Shown here: piece by piece, positions 24,831-36,779 of the stretch | How the letters are laid out: the number at the start of each line of letters is the position of its first letter | Position numbering within the stretch: position 1 is the stretch's first letter | From: Aegilops tauschii subsp. strangulata | Lineage: Eukaryota; Streptophyta; Magnoliopsida; Poales; Poaceae | Length of the DNA stretch: 64,000 bases | Direction of reading: 5' to 3' | NCBI RefSeq assembly: GCF_002575655.3 | Contig: NC_053040.3 | Location: 356,684,267 to 356,748,266 of the forward strand | Made by a program: the position numbers and the translations under genes | Notes under the pieces: generated by a model | Database searches by the model: none | Told to the model about the DNA's origin: nothing | What the model saw: only the letters and a program-made list of their open reading frames with translations

Positions 24831-26824
24831 ACGTATTTCTCACCGACATTACATTTATGTTCACACACTCATTGCTAGATGTCGGTGCTCATACTTTTTC
24901 ACTGTAATATCCATGCTAGTTTATTTTCCTTTTTATGCTTTCTTCTTGTATGTTTGATAAACCTTAAGAAAAACAAAAAAAATAGTAGTAGCTTTTAGCT
25001 AATTTAGTTTTCTTGCTGTAGTAGTAGTAATTAATAAGAAAACCCAAAAATATTTCCTGTTCTTCTTTTGCTTGTTGGGAGCTTTCCCGTGTAAATAGTT
25101 TTATTTCTTTTCTTTTCTTTGGGGGTCGATAGGAGAAGACCATAATGAAATTGTTGAAGTGACTCTTATATGCATTATTATTGATTTAACCAAGAGCCCA
25201 TATTGCCTTGTCTTCTCCTGTTTGTTGAATGCTCGCAGATTCCAGCTTAGTCCAATGCACGTGCACTATTATTATTATTCACATCGTTCGGTCGTGCAAG
25301 TGAAAGGCAATTATGACGATATATGATAGACTGACTGAGATGGGAGAAGCTGGTATGAACTCGACCTCTCTTGTTTTTGTAAATATGATTAGTTCATCGT
25401 TCCTGATTCAGCTTATTATGAATAAACATGTTTGCAATGACAATTAGAGATTATAGCTACTTATGCCATGCTTAATTAGCTAGGAGGTTATAATGGTTTA
25501 CCTTGCATGCCAACATGCTATTAAAATGGTTGTGATGTGGTATGATGGGGTGGTATCCTCCTTTGAATGATTTAAGTGACTTGACTTGGCACATGTTCAC
25601 GCATGTAGTTGAAACAAAATCAACATAGCCTTCACGATATTTATGTTCATGGTGGATTATATCCTACTCATGCTTGCACTCAATGCTCATTAATTTTAAT
25701 GCATGTTCACGACTGTTGTCACTCTCTAGTTGGTCGCTTCCCAGTCTTTTGCTAGCCTTCACTTGTACTAAGCGGGGATACTGCTTGTGCATCCAATCCC
25801 TTAAACCCCAAAGTTATTCCATATGAGTCCATTATACCTTCCTATATGCGGTATCTACCTGCCGTTCCAAGTAAATTTGTATGTGCCAAACTCTAAACCT
25901 TCAAATAAAATTATGTTTTGTATGCTCGAATAGCTCATGTATAACCTAGGGCTATCTGTATCTTCCATGTTAGGCGGGTTATTCTAAAGAGGAGAGGACT
26001 TCGCTCCTCACTCACGAGAAAGTGGCTGGTCTCCGGGATGCCCAGTCCCATGCTTTATGCAAATCAAATCAAAATACTTACAAACAAAACTCTCCCGGGG
26101 CTGTTGTTAGTTGGAGGCACTTGTTGTTTCGAGCCAGCCATGGATTGAGGCTTGTTGGTGGAGGGGGAGTATAAACTTTACCATTCTGTTTGGGAACAGC
26201 CTATAATGTGTGTAGCATGGAAGATATCGCCCTCTCCTGGTTGTTATGTTGACAATGAAAGTATGCCGCTCAAAATATTATTTATCTCTGCTTTAAAATC
26301 GAGCTTTGGCACCTCTACAAATCCCTGCTTCCCTCTGCGATGGGCCTATCTATTTACTTTTATGTTGAGTCATCACCCTCTTATTTAAAAGCACCAGCTG
26401 GAGGGCACTGCTGTCATTTGCATCCATTACTATTAATTTATATTGGGTATGACTATGACTGGATCTCTTTTACCATGAATTACAATGTTTAGTCAGTCCT
26501 TGATCTTTAAAGGTGCTCTGCATTTATGTTTTGCGGTCTCAGAAAGGGCTAGCAAGATACCATCTTGTTATATCATAGCATGATTGTTTTGAGAAAGTGT
26601 TGTCATCCAAGATTTATTATTATTGCTCGCTAGTTGATTATGCTAGTGAGACGAGTAAACATGAGACCTAAGTGTTATTGTGAATATGGTTAGTCATAAT
26701 CTTTGGTGAAAGCTTGAATGCTGGTTTTACATATCTAGAACAACAAGAGCAAACAGAGTTTGTAAAAGTTGTTCTTTATCACTTTCAGTTTATCAACTGA
26801 ATTGCTTGAGGACAAGCAAAGGTT
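24831..26824 (+). other. Non-coding 3' region of Athila copy A
   Basis: About 2 kb of AT-rich sequence without a credible reading frame lies between ORF2 and the 3' LTR. It is conserved in copy C (32901-34895, inverted), so it is a normal part of the family rather than a later insert. Its role is not apparent. Confidence 0.8.
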
Positions 26825-26839
26825 TAAGCTTGGGGGAGT
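26825..26839 (+). other. Polypurine tract, copy A
   Basis: TAAGCTTGGGGGAGT abuts the LTR start TGATACG at 26840. Confidence 0.9.
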
Positions 26840-28240
26840 TGATACGTCTCCGTCGTATCTACTTTTCGAAACACTTTTGGCCTTGTTTTGGACTCTAACT
26901 TCATGATTTGAATGGAACTAACCCGGACTGACGCTGTTTTCAGCAGAATTGCCATGGTGTTATTTATGTGCAGAAACAAAAGTTCTCGGAATGACCTGAA
27001 ACTTCACGGAGATTATTTTTGGAAAATATAAAAAATATTGACGAAAGAATCAAGGCCAGGGGGCCCACACCCTTGCCATGAGGGTGGGGGCGCGCCTGCC
27101 CCCCTAGGTGCGCCCCCTGCCTCGTGGGCCCCTTGGTGCTCCACCAACCTCAACTCCAACTCCATATATTCGTGTTCGGGGAGAAAAAATCAGAGAGAAA
27201 GATTCATCGCGTATTACGACAGGGAGCCGCCGCCAAGCCCTAAACTCTCTCGGGACGGTTGATCTGGAGTCCGTTCGGGGCTCCGGAGAGGGGAATCCGT
27301 CGTCGTCGTCATCATCAACCTTCCTCCATCACCAATTTCATGATGCTCACCGCCGTGCGTGAGTAATTCAATCGTAGGCTTGCTGGACGGTGATGGGTTG
27401 GATGAGATTTATCATGTAATCGAGTTAGATTTGTTAGGGTTTGATCCCTAGTATCCATTATGTTCTGAGATTGATGTTGCTATGACTTTGCTATGCTTAA
27501 TGCTTGTCACTAGGGCCCGGGTGCCATGATTTCAGATCTGAACCTATTATGTTTTCATGAATATATGTGAGTTCTTGATCCTATCTTGCAAGTCTAAACT
27601 CACCTACTATGTGTTATGATCCGGCAACCCCGAAGTGACAATAATCGGGACCACTCCCGGTGATGACCGTAGTTTGAGGAGTTCATGTATTCACTATGTG
27701 TTAATGCTTTGGTCCGGTACTCTATTAAAAGGAGGCCTTAATATCCCTTAGTTTCCGCTAGGACCCCGCTGCCACAGGAGGGTAGGACAAAAGATGTCAT
27801 GCAAGTTCTTTTCCATAAGCACGTATGACTATATTCGGAATACAAGCCTACATTACATTGATGAATTGGAGCTAGTTCTGTGTCACCCTATGTTATGATT
27901 GTTACATGATGAACCGCACTCGGCATAATTCTCCATCATCGATCCAATGCCTATGAGCTTTTCACATATTGTTCTTCGCTTATTTACTTTTCCGTTGGTA
28001 CTGTTATAATCACTACAAAACCCAAAAATATTACTTTTGCTACCGTTAATGTTACTTACATACTACTTTGCTACTAAATACTTTGCTGCAGATACTAAGT
28101 TATCCAGGTGTGGTTGAATTGACAACTCAAGTGCTAATACTTTAGAATATTCTTTGGTCCCCTTGTGTCGAATCAATAAATTTGGGTTGAATACTCTACC
28201 CTCGAAAACTGTTGCGATCCCCTATACTTGTGGGTTATCA
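26840..28240 (+). repeat. LTR shared by Athila copies A and B
   Basis: This complete 1401-bp LTR starts TGATACGTCTCC and ends GTGGGTTATCA. It is the 3' LTR of A and at the same time the 5' LTR of B, because B's primer site follows at 28252. It holds a GGCGCGCC-rich block near 27090 and a weak TATA-like CATATATT at 27163-27170. Confidence 0.92.
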
Positions 28241-28251
28241 AGACTATTTTC

Positions 28252-28269
28252 TGGCGCCGTTGTGGGGGA
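28252..28269 (+). other. Primer-binding site (tRNA-Asp), copy B
   Basis: TGGCGCCGTTGTGGGGGA matches the tRNA-Asp complement except near its end. It lies 11 bases after the LTR end, the same spacing as in copies A, C and D. Confidence 0.88.
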
Positions 28270-28318
28270 GCATAGCTCTATTCTTTGAGTTACTTGGGAT
28301 TTATATCTGCTGGTCACT

Positions 28319-30774
28319 ATGAAGAACTTGAAAGACGAGAAAACAAAAATTTATCCCTCAACTACGAGGGGAGGTAAGGAACTGCCATCTAGCGCTGCAC
28401 TTGATTCACCTTCTGTTTTGAATAAGCTTGCGACACCTAAACCTGCTTCTGCTATTAATTCTGATATGTCGCATGTTATTGATGATGCCACTTCTGCTAT
28501 GCATGATACTTATGATGAAACTACTTCTAGGCTTGATACTACAGTACCACTTTGTGAATTTCTTGATGAACAACTTGCTAGGGCTAGAGAGAATGAAATT
28601 ACTGAAACTGATAATACTGATGAAAGTGATGATGAAGATTCTCACCCTAAATATGAATTGCCTGTTGTGCCTGAGGGCTATGTTATGGATGAAGAAACTG
28701 CTAGAGACTTTCTTGCTTGCAATGATAGAAGTGATCTTAAGAAATTATTAGTTAAGTTGAAACAAAAAACTCTGAATGCTAGAATCAAATATGATCCTGC
28801 TTATGCTACTTCACCTATCTTTGTTACTGATAAAGATTATGAATTCTCTGTTGATCCTGATATAATTACTTTGGTTGAGTCTGATCCTTTTTATGGCTAT
28901 GAATCTGAAACTGTTGTGGCACATCTTACTAAATTAAATGATATAGCCACCCTGTTCACTAATGATGAGAAAACTCGCTATTACTATATCCTTCAAATAT
29001 TTCCGTTCTCATTAAATGGTGATGCTAAGATATGGTTTAATTCTCTTGATCCTTGTTGTGTGCGTTGTCCCCAGGATATGATTTATTACTTCTCTGCTAA
29101 ATATTTCCCCGCTCATAAGAAACAAGCTGCTTTAAGGGAAATATATAATTTTGTGCAAATTGAAAAAGAGAGTCTCCCACAAGCTTGGGGGAGGCTTCTC
29201 CAATTACTTAATGCTTTGCCTGATCATCCTCTCAAGAAAAATGAAATACTTGATATCTTTTATAATGGACTAACCGATGCTTCCAGAGACCACCTGGATA
29301 GTTGTGCTGGTTCTGTTTTCAGGGAAAGAACACCAGATGAAGCTGAAATTCTATTGAATAATATGTTGACCAATGAAAATAATTGGACACTTCCTGAGCT
29401 AACTCCTAAGCCAACTCCGAAGAAAAGGGGTGTTCTATTTCTCAGTCCTGAAGATATGCAAGAGGCAAAGAAATCTATGAAAGAAAAGGGTACTAAAGCT
29501 GAAGATGTTAAGAATTTACCTCCTATTGAAGAATTATATGGTCTTAATTAATCACCTATTGAAGAAACACATGGTCCTGATAACCCGACACAGGTAGTAA
29601 AGGTAAATTCTCTCTATAGATATGATAAAGCAGAAATCCCTCCTACCAAGTTTGCTAGCCAATGTTTGGATGAGTTTGAGAACTTTATGGTTAAGCAAGA
29701 AGATTTTAATGCTTATTTTGGTAGACAATTAAAACAAAATGCTTATATGATTGAACACTTGGGTGATTATATGTCTAGAGTTAACAGTGAAATTAAGCTC
29801 ATTAGTAAACATGCTTCTATGGTTACCACTCAAGTAGAACAAGTACTTAAAGCTCGGAATGATTTGCTCAGTGAATTGAATAATAAGAATAATGAGTATG
29901 CTATTAGAGTGGCTACTAGAACTGGTAAAATGACTCAGGAACCTTTGTATCCTGAAGGCCATCCCTAGAGAATTGAGCAAGATTCTCAGAGAAATAATGT
30001 AGATGCACCTAGTCCTTCTAAAAAGAAGAAAAAGAAAAATGAGAGGGCTTTGCATGCTTCTAGTGAACCCGTTGCTGAAATACCTGAGAATCCAAATGAT
30101 ATTTCTATTTCTGATGCTGAAACACAATCTGGTAATGAACTTGAACCTAGTGATAATGTTAATGATAATGTTCATGACGATGCTCAACCTAGCAATGATA
30201 ATGATGTAGAAGTTGAACCTGCTGTTCATCTTGATAACCCACAATCAAAGAATCAACATTATGATCAGAGAGACTTTATTGCTAGAAAGCACGGTAAAGA
30301 AAGAGAACCATGGGTTCAGAAACCCAGGCCTTTTCCTCCTTAACCATCCAAGAAAAAGGATGATGAGGATTTTGAGCGCTTTGCTGAAATGATTAGACCT
30401 ATCTTTTTGCGTATGCAATTAACTGATATGCTTAAAATGAATACTTATGCTAAATATATGAAAGAAGTTGTTACAAATAAAAGAAAGATACTGCAAGCTG
30501 AAATTTCCACCATGCTTGCTAATTATACTTTTAAGGGTGCAATACCTAAGAAACTTGGAGATCCAGGAGTACCCACTATACCATGCTCCATTAAAAGAAA
30601 TTATGTTCGAACTGCTTTATGTGATCTTGGAGCCAGTGTTAGTGTTATGCCTCTCTCTTTATATCGTAGACTTGATTTGAATAAGTTGACACCTACTGAA
30701 ATATCTTTGCAAATGGCTGATAAATCAACTGATATACCTGTCGGTATTTGCGAGGATGTGCCTGTTGTGGTTGC
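28319..30774 (+). pseudogene. Gag-protease of Athila copy B, three nonsense codons, fused to an LTR end
   Basis: A single frame opens at the ATG at 28319 and gives a 410-residue gag product (MKNLKDEK...), with the retrotransposon gag domain at about residues 235-330 (IWFNSL, YFSAKYFPAHKKQ, DIFYNGL). Stops are at 29549 (TAA), 29966 (TAG) and 30341 (TAA), without frameshift. The protease start keeps its active site, CDLGASVSVMPLSLYRRLDL, near 30621-30680. Then the frame runs into LTR-end and flanking sequence. The 29549 and 29966 stops are also in copy A but not in C. The first 410 residues could still be made. Confidence 0.88.
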
Positions 30775-30799
30775 GATCCCCTATACTTGTGGGTTATCA

Positions 30800-31503
30800 G
30801 CATGTGAGCAAACAGATGATGGGCTTCACGCGTCTGCTGGCTGGCTGAGAAGAGAGATAGAGGAGGGCTGAGCACGGACTCCAGGAAATTTGTTCTACGT
30901 AACCAGCACCTCGATATAGGCTCGGGTGGCATGGGCCATAACTAGCATTCACGTCTAGCAGTACGGCACACGCCACCCACACGAGTCCCATCTGACACCA
31001 ATTTTCTTGGAGTCCATGCTACAGCCATCTCTTCTCCCTCCTGTTTTCTCAGCCATCACGCGGTGGGCGGGGTAGGGGTTTGCCGATAGTCGGTTTGCTC
31101 AACTGCGGTCCCACTGGTAAGTGAAAATGCAACACACCACGCATTCCTCCTTGAGCAGCGTGCCAGACCAACCGTGTGGGGGTGCGACGTGAACACAGCA
31201 GGCTTTTCCTTTTGAACTTGTAACTTGTAAAAATTTGGTTCTTCTCCATGGCGCGACCGATAGAAATAATAATGATTTTGCCTAGAGTAATGAGAAATTT
31301 GGTTCTGGCGCGGTTCATGCATGGAGTACGTACGAAATTATGAAGTTGATGCGAAAGATAAGATAATTACTAGTAGTACCATATACTACTACATGGATTT
31401 GATGGAAAGATAACGATACATACAGATCCATCAACGACATCCTCACGCCCTAGTGCGCCGGGTCACCAACCGACGTGTGAGGAGCAGCGGCGTTGGCGGC
31501 GAG
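30800..31503. other. Low-copy spacer between Athila copies B and C
   Basis: About 700 bp matches nothing else in the window and has no convincing reading frame. It begins right after an LTR end (TTATCA) and stops where copy C's LTR begins (TGATAACCC). It may be the pre-insertion target DNA. The 5 bases before copy C (GCGAG) would be its TSD, but the other end is lost. Confidence 0.6.
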
Positions 31504-32885
31504 TGATAACCCACAAGTATAGGGGATCGCAAAAGTTTTCGAGGGTAGAGTATTCAACCCAAATTTATTGATTTGACCAAGGGGAGCCAAAGAATATTCT
31601 CAAGTATTAGCCAGTTGAGTTGTCAATTCAACCACACCTGGATAACTTAATATCTGCAGCAAAGTATTTAGTAGCAAAGTAGTATGGAAGTAACAGTAAC
31701 GGTGGCAAAAGTAACAGTGATAGTTTTGTAGTAATTGTAACAGTGGCAACGGCAAAGTAACTAAGGAAAGAACAATATGTGAAAAGCTCGTAGGCATTGG
31801 ATTGGTGGTGGAGAATTATGCCGGATGCGATTCCTTATGCAATAGTTATAACATAGAGTGACACAGAACTAGCTCCAATTCATCAGTGTAATGTAGGCAT
31901 GTATTCTGAATATAGTCATATGTTCTTATGGAAAAGAACTTGCATGACATCTTTTGTCCTACCCTCCCGTGGCAGCGTAGTCCTAATGGAAACTAAGGGA
32001 TATTAAGGCCTCCTTTTAATAGAGTACCGGACCAAAGCATTAACACTTAGTGAATACATGAACTCCTCAAACTACGGTCATCACCTGTAATGGTCCCGAT
32101 TATTGTCACTTCGGGGTTAACGGATCATAACACATAATAGGTGATTATAGACTTGCAAGATAGGATCAAGAACTCACATATATTCATGGAAACATAATAG
32201 GTTCAGATCTAAAATCATGGCACTCGGGCCCTAGTGACAAGCATTAAGCATAGCAAAGTCATAGCAACATCAATCTCAGAACTTAATGGATACTAGGGAT
32301 CAAACCCTAACAAAACTAACTTGATTACATGGTAAATCTCATCCAACCCATCACCGTCCAGCAAGCCTATGATGGAATTACTCACACACGGCGGTGAGCA
32401 TCATGAAATTGGTGATGGAGGAAGATTGATGATGACGATGGCGACGGATTCCCCTCTCCGGAGCCCCGAACAGACTCCAGATCAGCCCTCCCGAGAGAGA
32501 TTAGGGCTTGGCGGCGGCTCCGTAACGTAAAACGCGATGAATCCTTCTCTCTGATTTTTTCTCCCCGAACATGAAAATATAGAGTTGGAGTTGAGGTCGG
32601 TGGAGCACCAGGGGGCCCACAAGGTAGGGGCGCGCCCCCACCCTCGTGGACAGTGTGTGGGCCCCTGGCCTTGATTCTTTCGCTAGTATTTTTTACTAAT
32701 TCCAAACATAATCTCCGTTGATTTTCAGGTCATTCCGAGAACTTTTATTTCTGCACAAAAATAACATCATGGCAATTATGCTGAAAACACCGTCAGTCCG
32801 GGTTAGTTCTATTCAAATCATACAAGATAGAGTCCAAAACAAGGGAAAAAGTGTTTGGAAAAGTAGATACATTGGAGACGTATCA
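31504..32885 (-). repeat. 3' LTR of copy C
   Basis: This 1382-bp LTR, from TGATAACCC to GACGTATCA on the plus strand, is the reverse complement of the 26840-28240 type with modest divergence. Confidence 0.92.
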
Positions 32886-32900
32886 ACTCCCCCAAGCTTA
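32886..32900 (-). other. Polypurine tract, copy C
   Basis: The minus strand reads TAAGCTTGGGGGAGT directly before the LTR start. Confidence 0.9.
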
Positions 32901-34895
32901 AACCTTTGCTTGTCCTCAAGCAATTCAGCTCATAAACTGAAAGTGAGAAAAAAACTTTTACAAACTCTGTTTGCTCTTGTTGTTGTAAATATGTAAAGCC
33001 AGCATTCAAGTTTTCAGCAAATATTATGAACTAACCATATTCACAATAACACTTGGGTCTATTGTTTACTCAAGTCAATGGCATAATCAACTAGCGAGCA
33101 ATAATAATAAATCTTGGATGACAGCACTTTCTCAAAACAATCATAATATGATATAACAAGATGGTATCTCGCTAGCCCTTTCTGAGATCGCAAAACATAA
33201 ATGCAGAGCACCTTTAAAGATCAAGGACTGACTAAACATTGTAATTCATGGTAAAAGAGATCCAGTCATAGTCATACCCAATATAAATTAATAGTAATGG
33301 ATGCAAACGATAGCGGTGCTCTCCAGCTGGTGCTTTTTAATAAGAGGGTGATGACTCAACATAAAAGTAAATAGATAGGCCCTTCGCAGAGGGAAGCAGG
33401 GATTTGTAGAGGTGCCAGAGCTCGATTTTGAAATAGAGATAAATAATATTTTGAGCGGCATACTTTCATTGTCAACATAACAACCGATAGATCTCGATAT
33501 CTTCCATGCTACACACATTATAGGCGGTTTCCAAATAGAATGGTAAAGTTTATACTCCCCCAACACCAACAAGCATCAATCCATGGCTGGCTCGAAACAA
33601 CGAGTGCCTCCAACTAGCAACAGTCCTGGGGGAGTTTTGTTTGCAATTATTTCGATTTGATTTGCTTAGAGCATGGGACTGGGCATCCCGGTGACCAGCC
33701 ATTTTCTCGTGAGTGAGGAGCGGAGTCCACTCCTCTTGAGAATAACCCGCCTAGCATGGAAGATACAGACAGCCCTAGTTGATACATGAGCTATTCGAGC
33801 ATACAAAACAGAATTTAATTTAAAGGTTTAGAGTTCTGGACATACAAATTTACTTGGAACGGCAGGTAGATACCGCATATAGGAAGGTATAGTGGACTCA
33901 TATGAAATAACTTTGGGGTTTATGGAAGTGGGTGCACAAGCAGTATTCCCGCTTAGTACAAGTGAAGGCTAGAAAAAGACTGGGAAACGACCAACTAGAG
34001 AGCGACAACAGTCATGAACATGCATTAAAATTAATAAACATTGAGTGCAAGCATGAGTAGGATATAATCCACCATGAACATAAATATCATAGAGGCTAAG
34101 TTGATTTTGTTTCAACTACATGCGTGAACATGTGCCAAGTGAAGTCACTCGAATCATTCACAGGAGGATATCATCCCATCATACCACATCACAACCATTT
34201 TAATAGCATGTTGGCACGCAAGGTAAACCATTATAAACTCCTAGCTAATTAAGCATGGCATAAGCAACTATAATCTCTAATTGTCATTGCAAACATGTTT
34301 CATTCATAATATGCTAAATCCGGAACGATGAACTAATCATATTTACAAAAACAAGAGAGGTCGAGTTCATACCAGCCTCTCTCATCTCAATCAATTCATC
34401 ATAAATCGTCATTATTGCCTTTCACTTGCACGACCGAACGATGTGAATAATAATAATAGTGCATGTGCATTGGACTAAGATGGAATCTGCAGGCATTCAA
34501 TACAAAGGAGAAGGCAGGGTAATATGGGCTCTTGGTTAAATCAACAATAATGCATATAAGACCCACTTCAACATTTCATTATGGTCTTCTCCTCTCGACC
34601 CCCAAAGAAAAGAAAAGAAATAAAACTATTTACACGGGAAAGCTCCCAACAAGCAAAAGAAGAACAAGAAATCTTTTTGGGTTTTCTTTTAATTATTACT
34701 ACTACAGGCATGGAAAGTAAACTAGCTAAAAGCTACAACTAATAATTTTTTTTGTTTTTCTTAAGGTTTATCAAACACTTAAGAAGAAAGCGAGAAAAAG
34801 AAAATAAACTAGCATGGGTACTACAATGAAAAAGTATAAGCGCCGACAACTAGCATGAGTGTGTGAACATGAATGTAATGTTGGTGAGAAATACG
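32901..34895 (-). other. Non-coding 3' region of Athila copy C
   Basis: It is the counterpart of 24831-26824 in copy A and is AT-rich. No frame is conserved between the two copies. Conservation of a 2-kb non-coding part suggests a structural or cis-acting role for the RNA, which is inference. Confidence 0.8.
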
Positions 34896-34910
34896 TACTC
34901 CCCCAATCTT
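34896..34910 (-). other. Internal polypurine-tract-like motif, copy C
   Basis: The minus strand reads TAAGATTGGGGGAGT, one base off the terminal tract, shortly after the ORF2 stop. Same arrangement as in copy A. Confidence 0.55.
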
Positions 34911-34931
34911 AGGCTTTTGGCCTAAGTTGGT

Positions 34932-36083
34932 CTATGCCCATGGATCAAAGTGGTAGTTGGGGTCGTACTGAGAAGGAGCCTCGGGTTGCCACTGGTTGGC
35001 AATCTCCTCCGGATCCCACTGGTAAACAGACTGTCGTGAAGGATCAAGTTGTGGTTCCGGCTCTGGCTCTGTAGCTCGTGTGGGGTTCTGGTAGGCATGA
35101 AATGCCTCCGGCTGAACAAGATACTTGCTTGTAGATAAGTTAAACAAAGAAGGAGCAAGCAAAGTAATAGTCTCAGGGTGATTTTTATCAAATAAAAGTC
35201 TGTAGTTAAGCATCTTTTTCTTATTTTTAACAATAAAGTCATGTGCTACCATACTCTTATAATCCAGAAAAATAGGAGGCAGCAACTTTTCTTCTTTCTC
35301 ATAATGCCTAATAGGTATGTTAAAGTGTGCAGCAAGGCGCGAGGCGAAGATACCTCCCAAGATGGGACCCTTCGTGCGGTTAAGACTTAGCCGTTTGGCA
35401 ACGATAGTGCCTAGACTAAAAGAGTTATCACAGAACAAGGCATGGCCCAAAATAACAATATCAGGGGCACTAAGGTTTCCATAGTTTCCGCGACCAATTA
35501 AACATCTACTAGCAAATATCGCAAAGTAACGCAGAACCGGAAAAAGTATGCTAGTAATTTTTGCATCGAAAACTTTCCTTGTTTCCCCTACAGCAATCAT
35601 ATCAATAAACCCTTCCACATCATTATGATGTGGTTCCTCTATGCTGCCAGTAAGGGGTATCTTACAAACCCGACAGAAATCTGAAAGGGACATCTCCTTA
35701 TGCTCATCATATAAATAAAATTCTACTGAAGGTGGTGATCTCCTAGCATGGAAATGAAAATTTTGCACGAAAATATTAGTGAGTAAGAGATACTGTTCGC
35801 GCTGGTCGCGGACGAAGTGGGTGAGGCCCACATTCTCAGCCAAAGAATAGAAGTCGTCATGAATCCCGGCTGCTGTTAAGAACTCATCACAAGGCCATTC
35901 ACACGGCCGAACTTCCGTGGTGCGAGGGAGATTATATTTGGGGCTCTTATCCTCTTCACTTTGCTTATCCCTCGAGCTTCGACTCGAAGAGCCCTCAAAA
36001 ATCTCTTCATCAATTTCTGAAATTTTTAGTAACTTGAAATAAAGTGAACCAAACTCAACAAAATTGAGAGCAACTACTCCCAC
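34932..36083 (-). CDS. ATHILA ORF1-family protein (ORF2 of copy C, 383 aa)
   Basis: This is an uninterrupted 383-residue frame. Residues 30-50 are rich in S/E/K (SSSRSSRDKQSEEDKS). The centre carries the ATHILA ORF-1 family signatures: RPCEWPCDEFL, EFYLYDEHKEMSLSDFC, HNDVEGFIDMIAVGETRKVF, FPVLRYFAIFASRCLIGRG and KGPILGGIFASRLAAHFNIP. The C-terminal 60 residues are low-complexity, rich in P/E/Q/Y. The family (PF03078) is known from Athila elements; biochemical function is unknown. The start is uncertain: the frame upstream holds two stops (TGA, TAG) that read as sense codons in copy A, so the native protein probably began further upstream or after a splice. The gene is separated from gag-protease by the LTR-like block, so it is probably expressed independently. 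Confidence 0.85.
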   Translation of the reverse strand: MGVVALNFVEFGSLYFKLLKISEIDEEIFEGSSSRSSRDKQSEEDKSPKYNLPRTTEVRPCEWPCDEFLTAAGIHDDFYSLAENVGLTHFVRDQREQYLLLTNIFVQNFHFHARRSPPSVEFYLYDEHKEMSLSDFCRVCKIPLTGSIEEPHHNDVEGFIDMIAVGETRKVFDAKITSILFPVLRYFAIFASRCLIGRGNYGNLSAPDIVILGHALFCDNSFSLGTIVAKRLSLNRTKGPILGGIFASRLAAHFNIPIRHYEKEEKLLPPIFLDYKSMVAHDFIVKNKKKMLNYRLLFDKNHPETITLLAPSLFNLSTSKYLVQPEAFHAYQNPTRATEPEPEPQLDPSRQSVYQWDPEEIANQWQPEAPSQYDPNYHFDPWA

Positions 36084-36779
36084 AAGTGCCTAGAGACTAT
36101 ATCATGCATTAAAACTACTTGGGACCATATAAATTTGACATGCAAGCTCAAAAACAGGGTCACAGAAGTAGCAAAAATTTGCAATGAATAAAGCACTAGA
36201 ACAAAAACTAATTGGACCATTGGAGGAGTCACATACCGAAGAACAATCCCCCAAAGCAGTGTTGTGAGTGGAGCTTTGAGCAAGGAGATCGAAAATGGCA
36301 ACAAGATGAGCAAGAACTCGTGCTTGAGCTAGTTGGTGATTTTTTTGGCAGGAAGAAGAAGTGTGTGGGTGCAGGAATAAGTGGAGGGGGCCACTAGGGG
36401 CCCATGAGGCAGGGGGCGCGCCCAAGGGGTGGGCGCGCCCTGGACCCTCGTGGCCAGGTGCTTGCTCCCCCTGATGTGTTCTCAGTGCCAAATATTCTCA
36501 AATATTCCATAAAAAATCATATTTCATTTTCAGGGCATTTGGAGAACTTCTATTTTCGGGGTATTTTTTATTGCATGGATAATTCAGAAAACAGACAGAA
36601 AATACTAATTTTGCTTTATTTAATCTAAATAACAAAAAGTAAAAGGAGGGTACAAAAGGTTGTGCTTTCTAACTTCATCCATCTCATGCTTATCGAAAGG
36701 AATCCACTAACAAGGTTGATCAAGTCTTGTTAACAAACTCATTCCGAATCGCATGAAACCGGAGAAATTTCGAATAACA
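36084..36779 (-). promoter_or_regulatory. LTR-like non-coding block between protease and ORF2, copy C
   Basis: It is the counterpart of 22915-23449 in copy A, including the GGCGCGCC-type block (near 36410-36450) and the C/T-rich leader. In element direction it follows the protease stop and precedes ORF2. A possible internal promoter or splice region, inferred from resemblance to the LTR front part. Confidence 0.45.

Larger units (their letters stand above)
19274..28240 (+). mobile_element. Athila-lineage gypsy element, copy A
   Basis: The order is a 5' LTR remnant (19274-20036, the rest lying left of the nested copia element), tRNA-Asp primer site (20048-20065), gag-protease remains, an LTR-like non-coding block, the ATHILA-type ORF2, about 2 kb of non-coding sequence, a polypurine tract and an LTR (26840-28240). 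No reverse transcriptase or integrase is present, so it is non-autonomous, as described for Sabrina-type elements of Triticeae. The family name is not certain; the lineage (Athila) rests on the gag, the ORF2 and the primer site. Confidence 0.88.
28241..30799 (+). mobile_element. Athila copy B, internal part, 3'-deleted
   Basis: Primer site and gag-protease follow the shared LTR directly. The copy breaks inside the protease at about 30774 and continues with the last 25-30 bases of an LTR (GCGATCCCCTATACTTG, then TGGGTTATCA), ending at 30799. ORF2, the 3' non-coding part and most of the 3' LTR are missing. Confidence 0.9.

Noticed and set aside
28406..28751. Leucine/isoleucine-rich frames overlapping Athila gag, looking like membrane proteins
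   Set aside because: They are out-of-frame or antisense readings of AT-rich gag codons.
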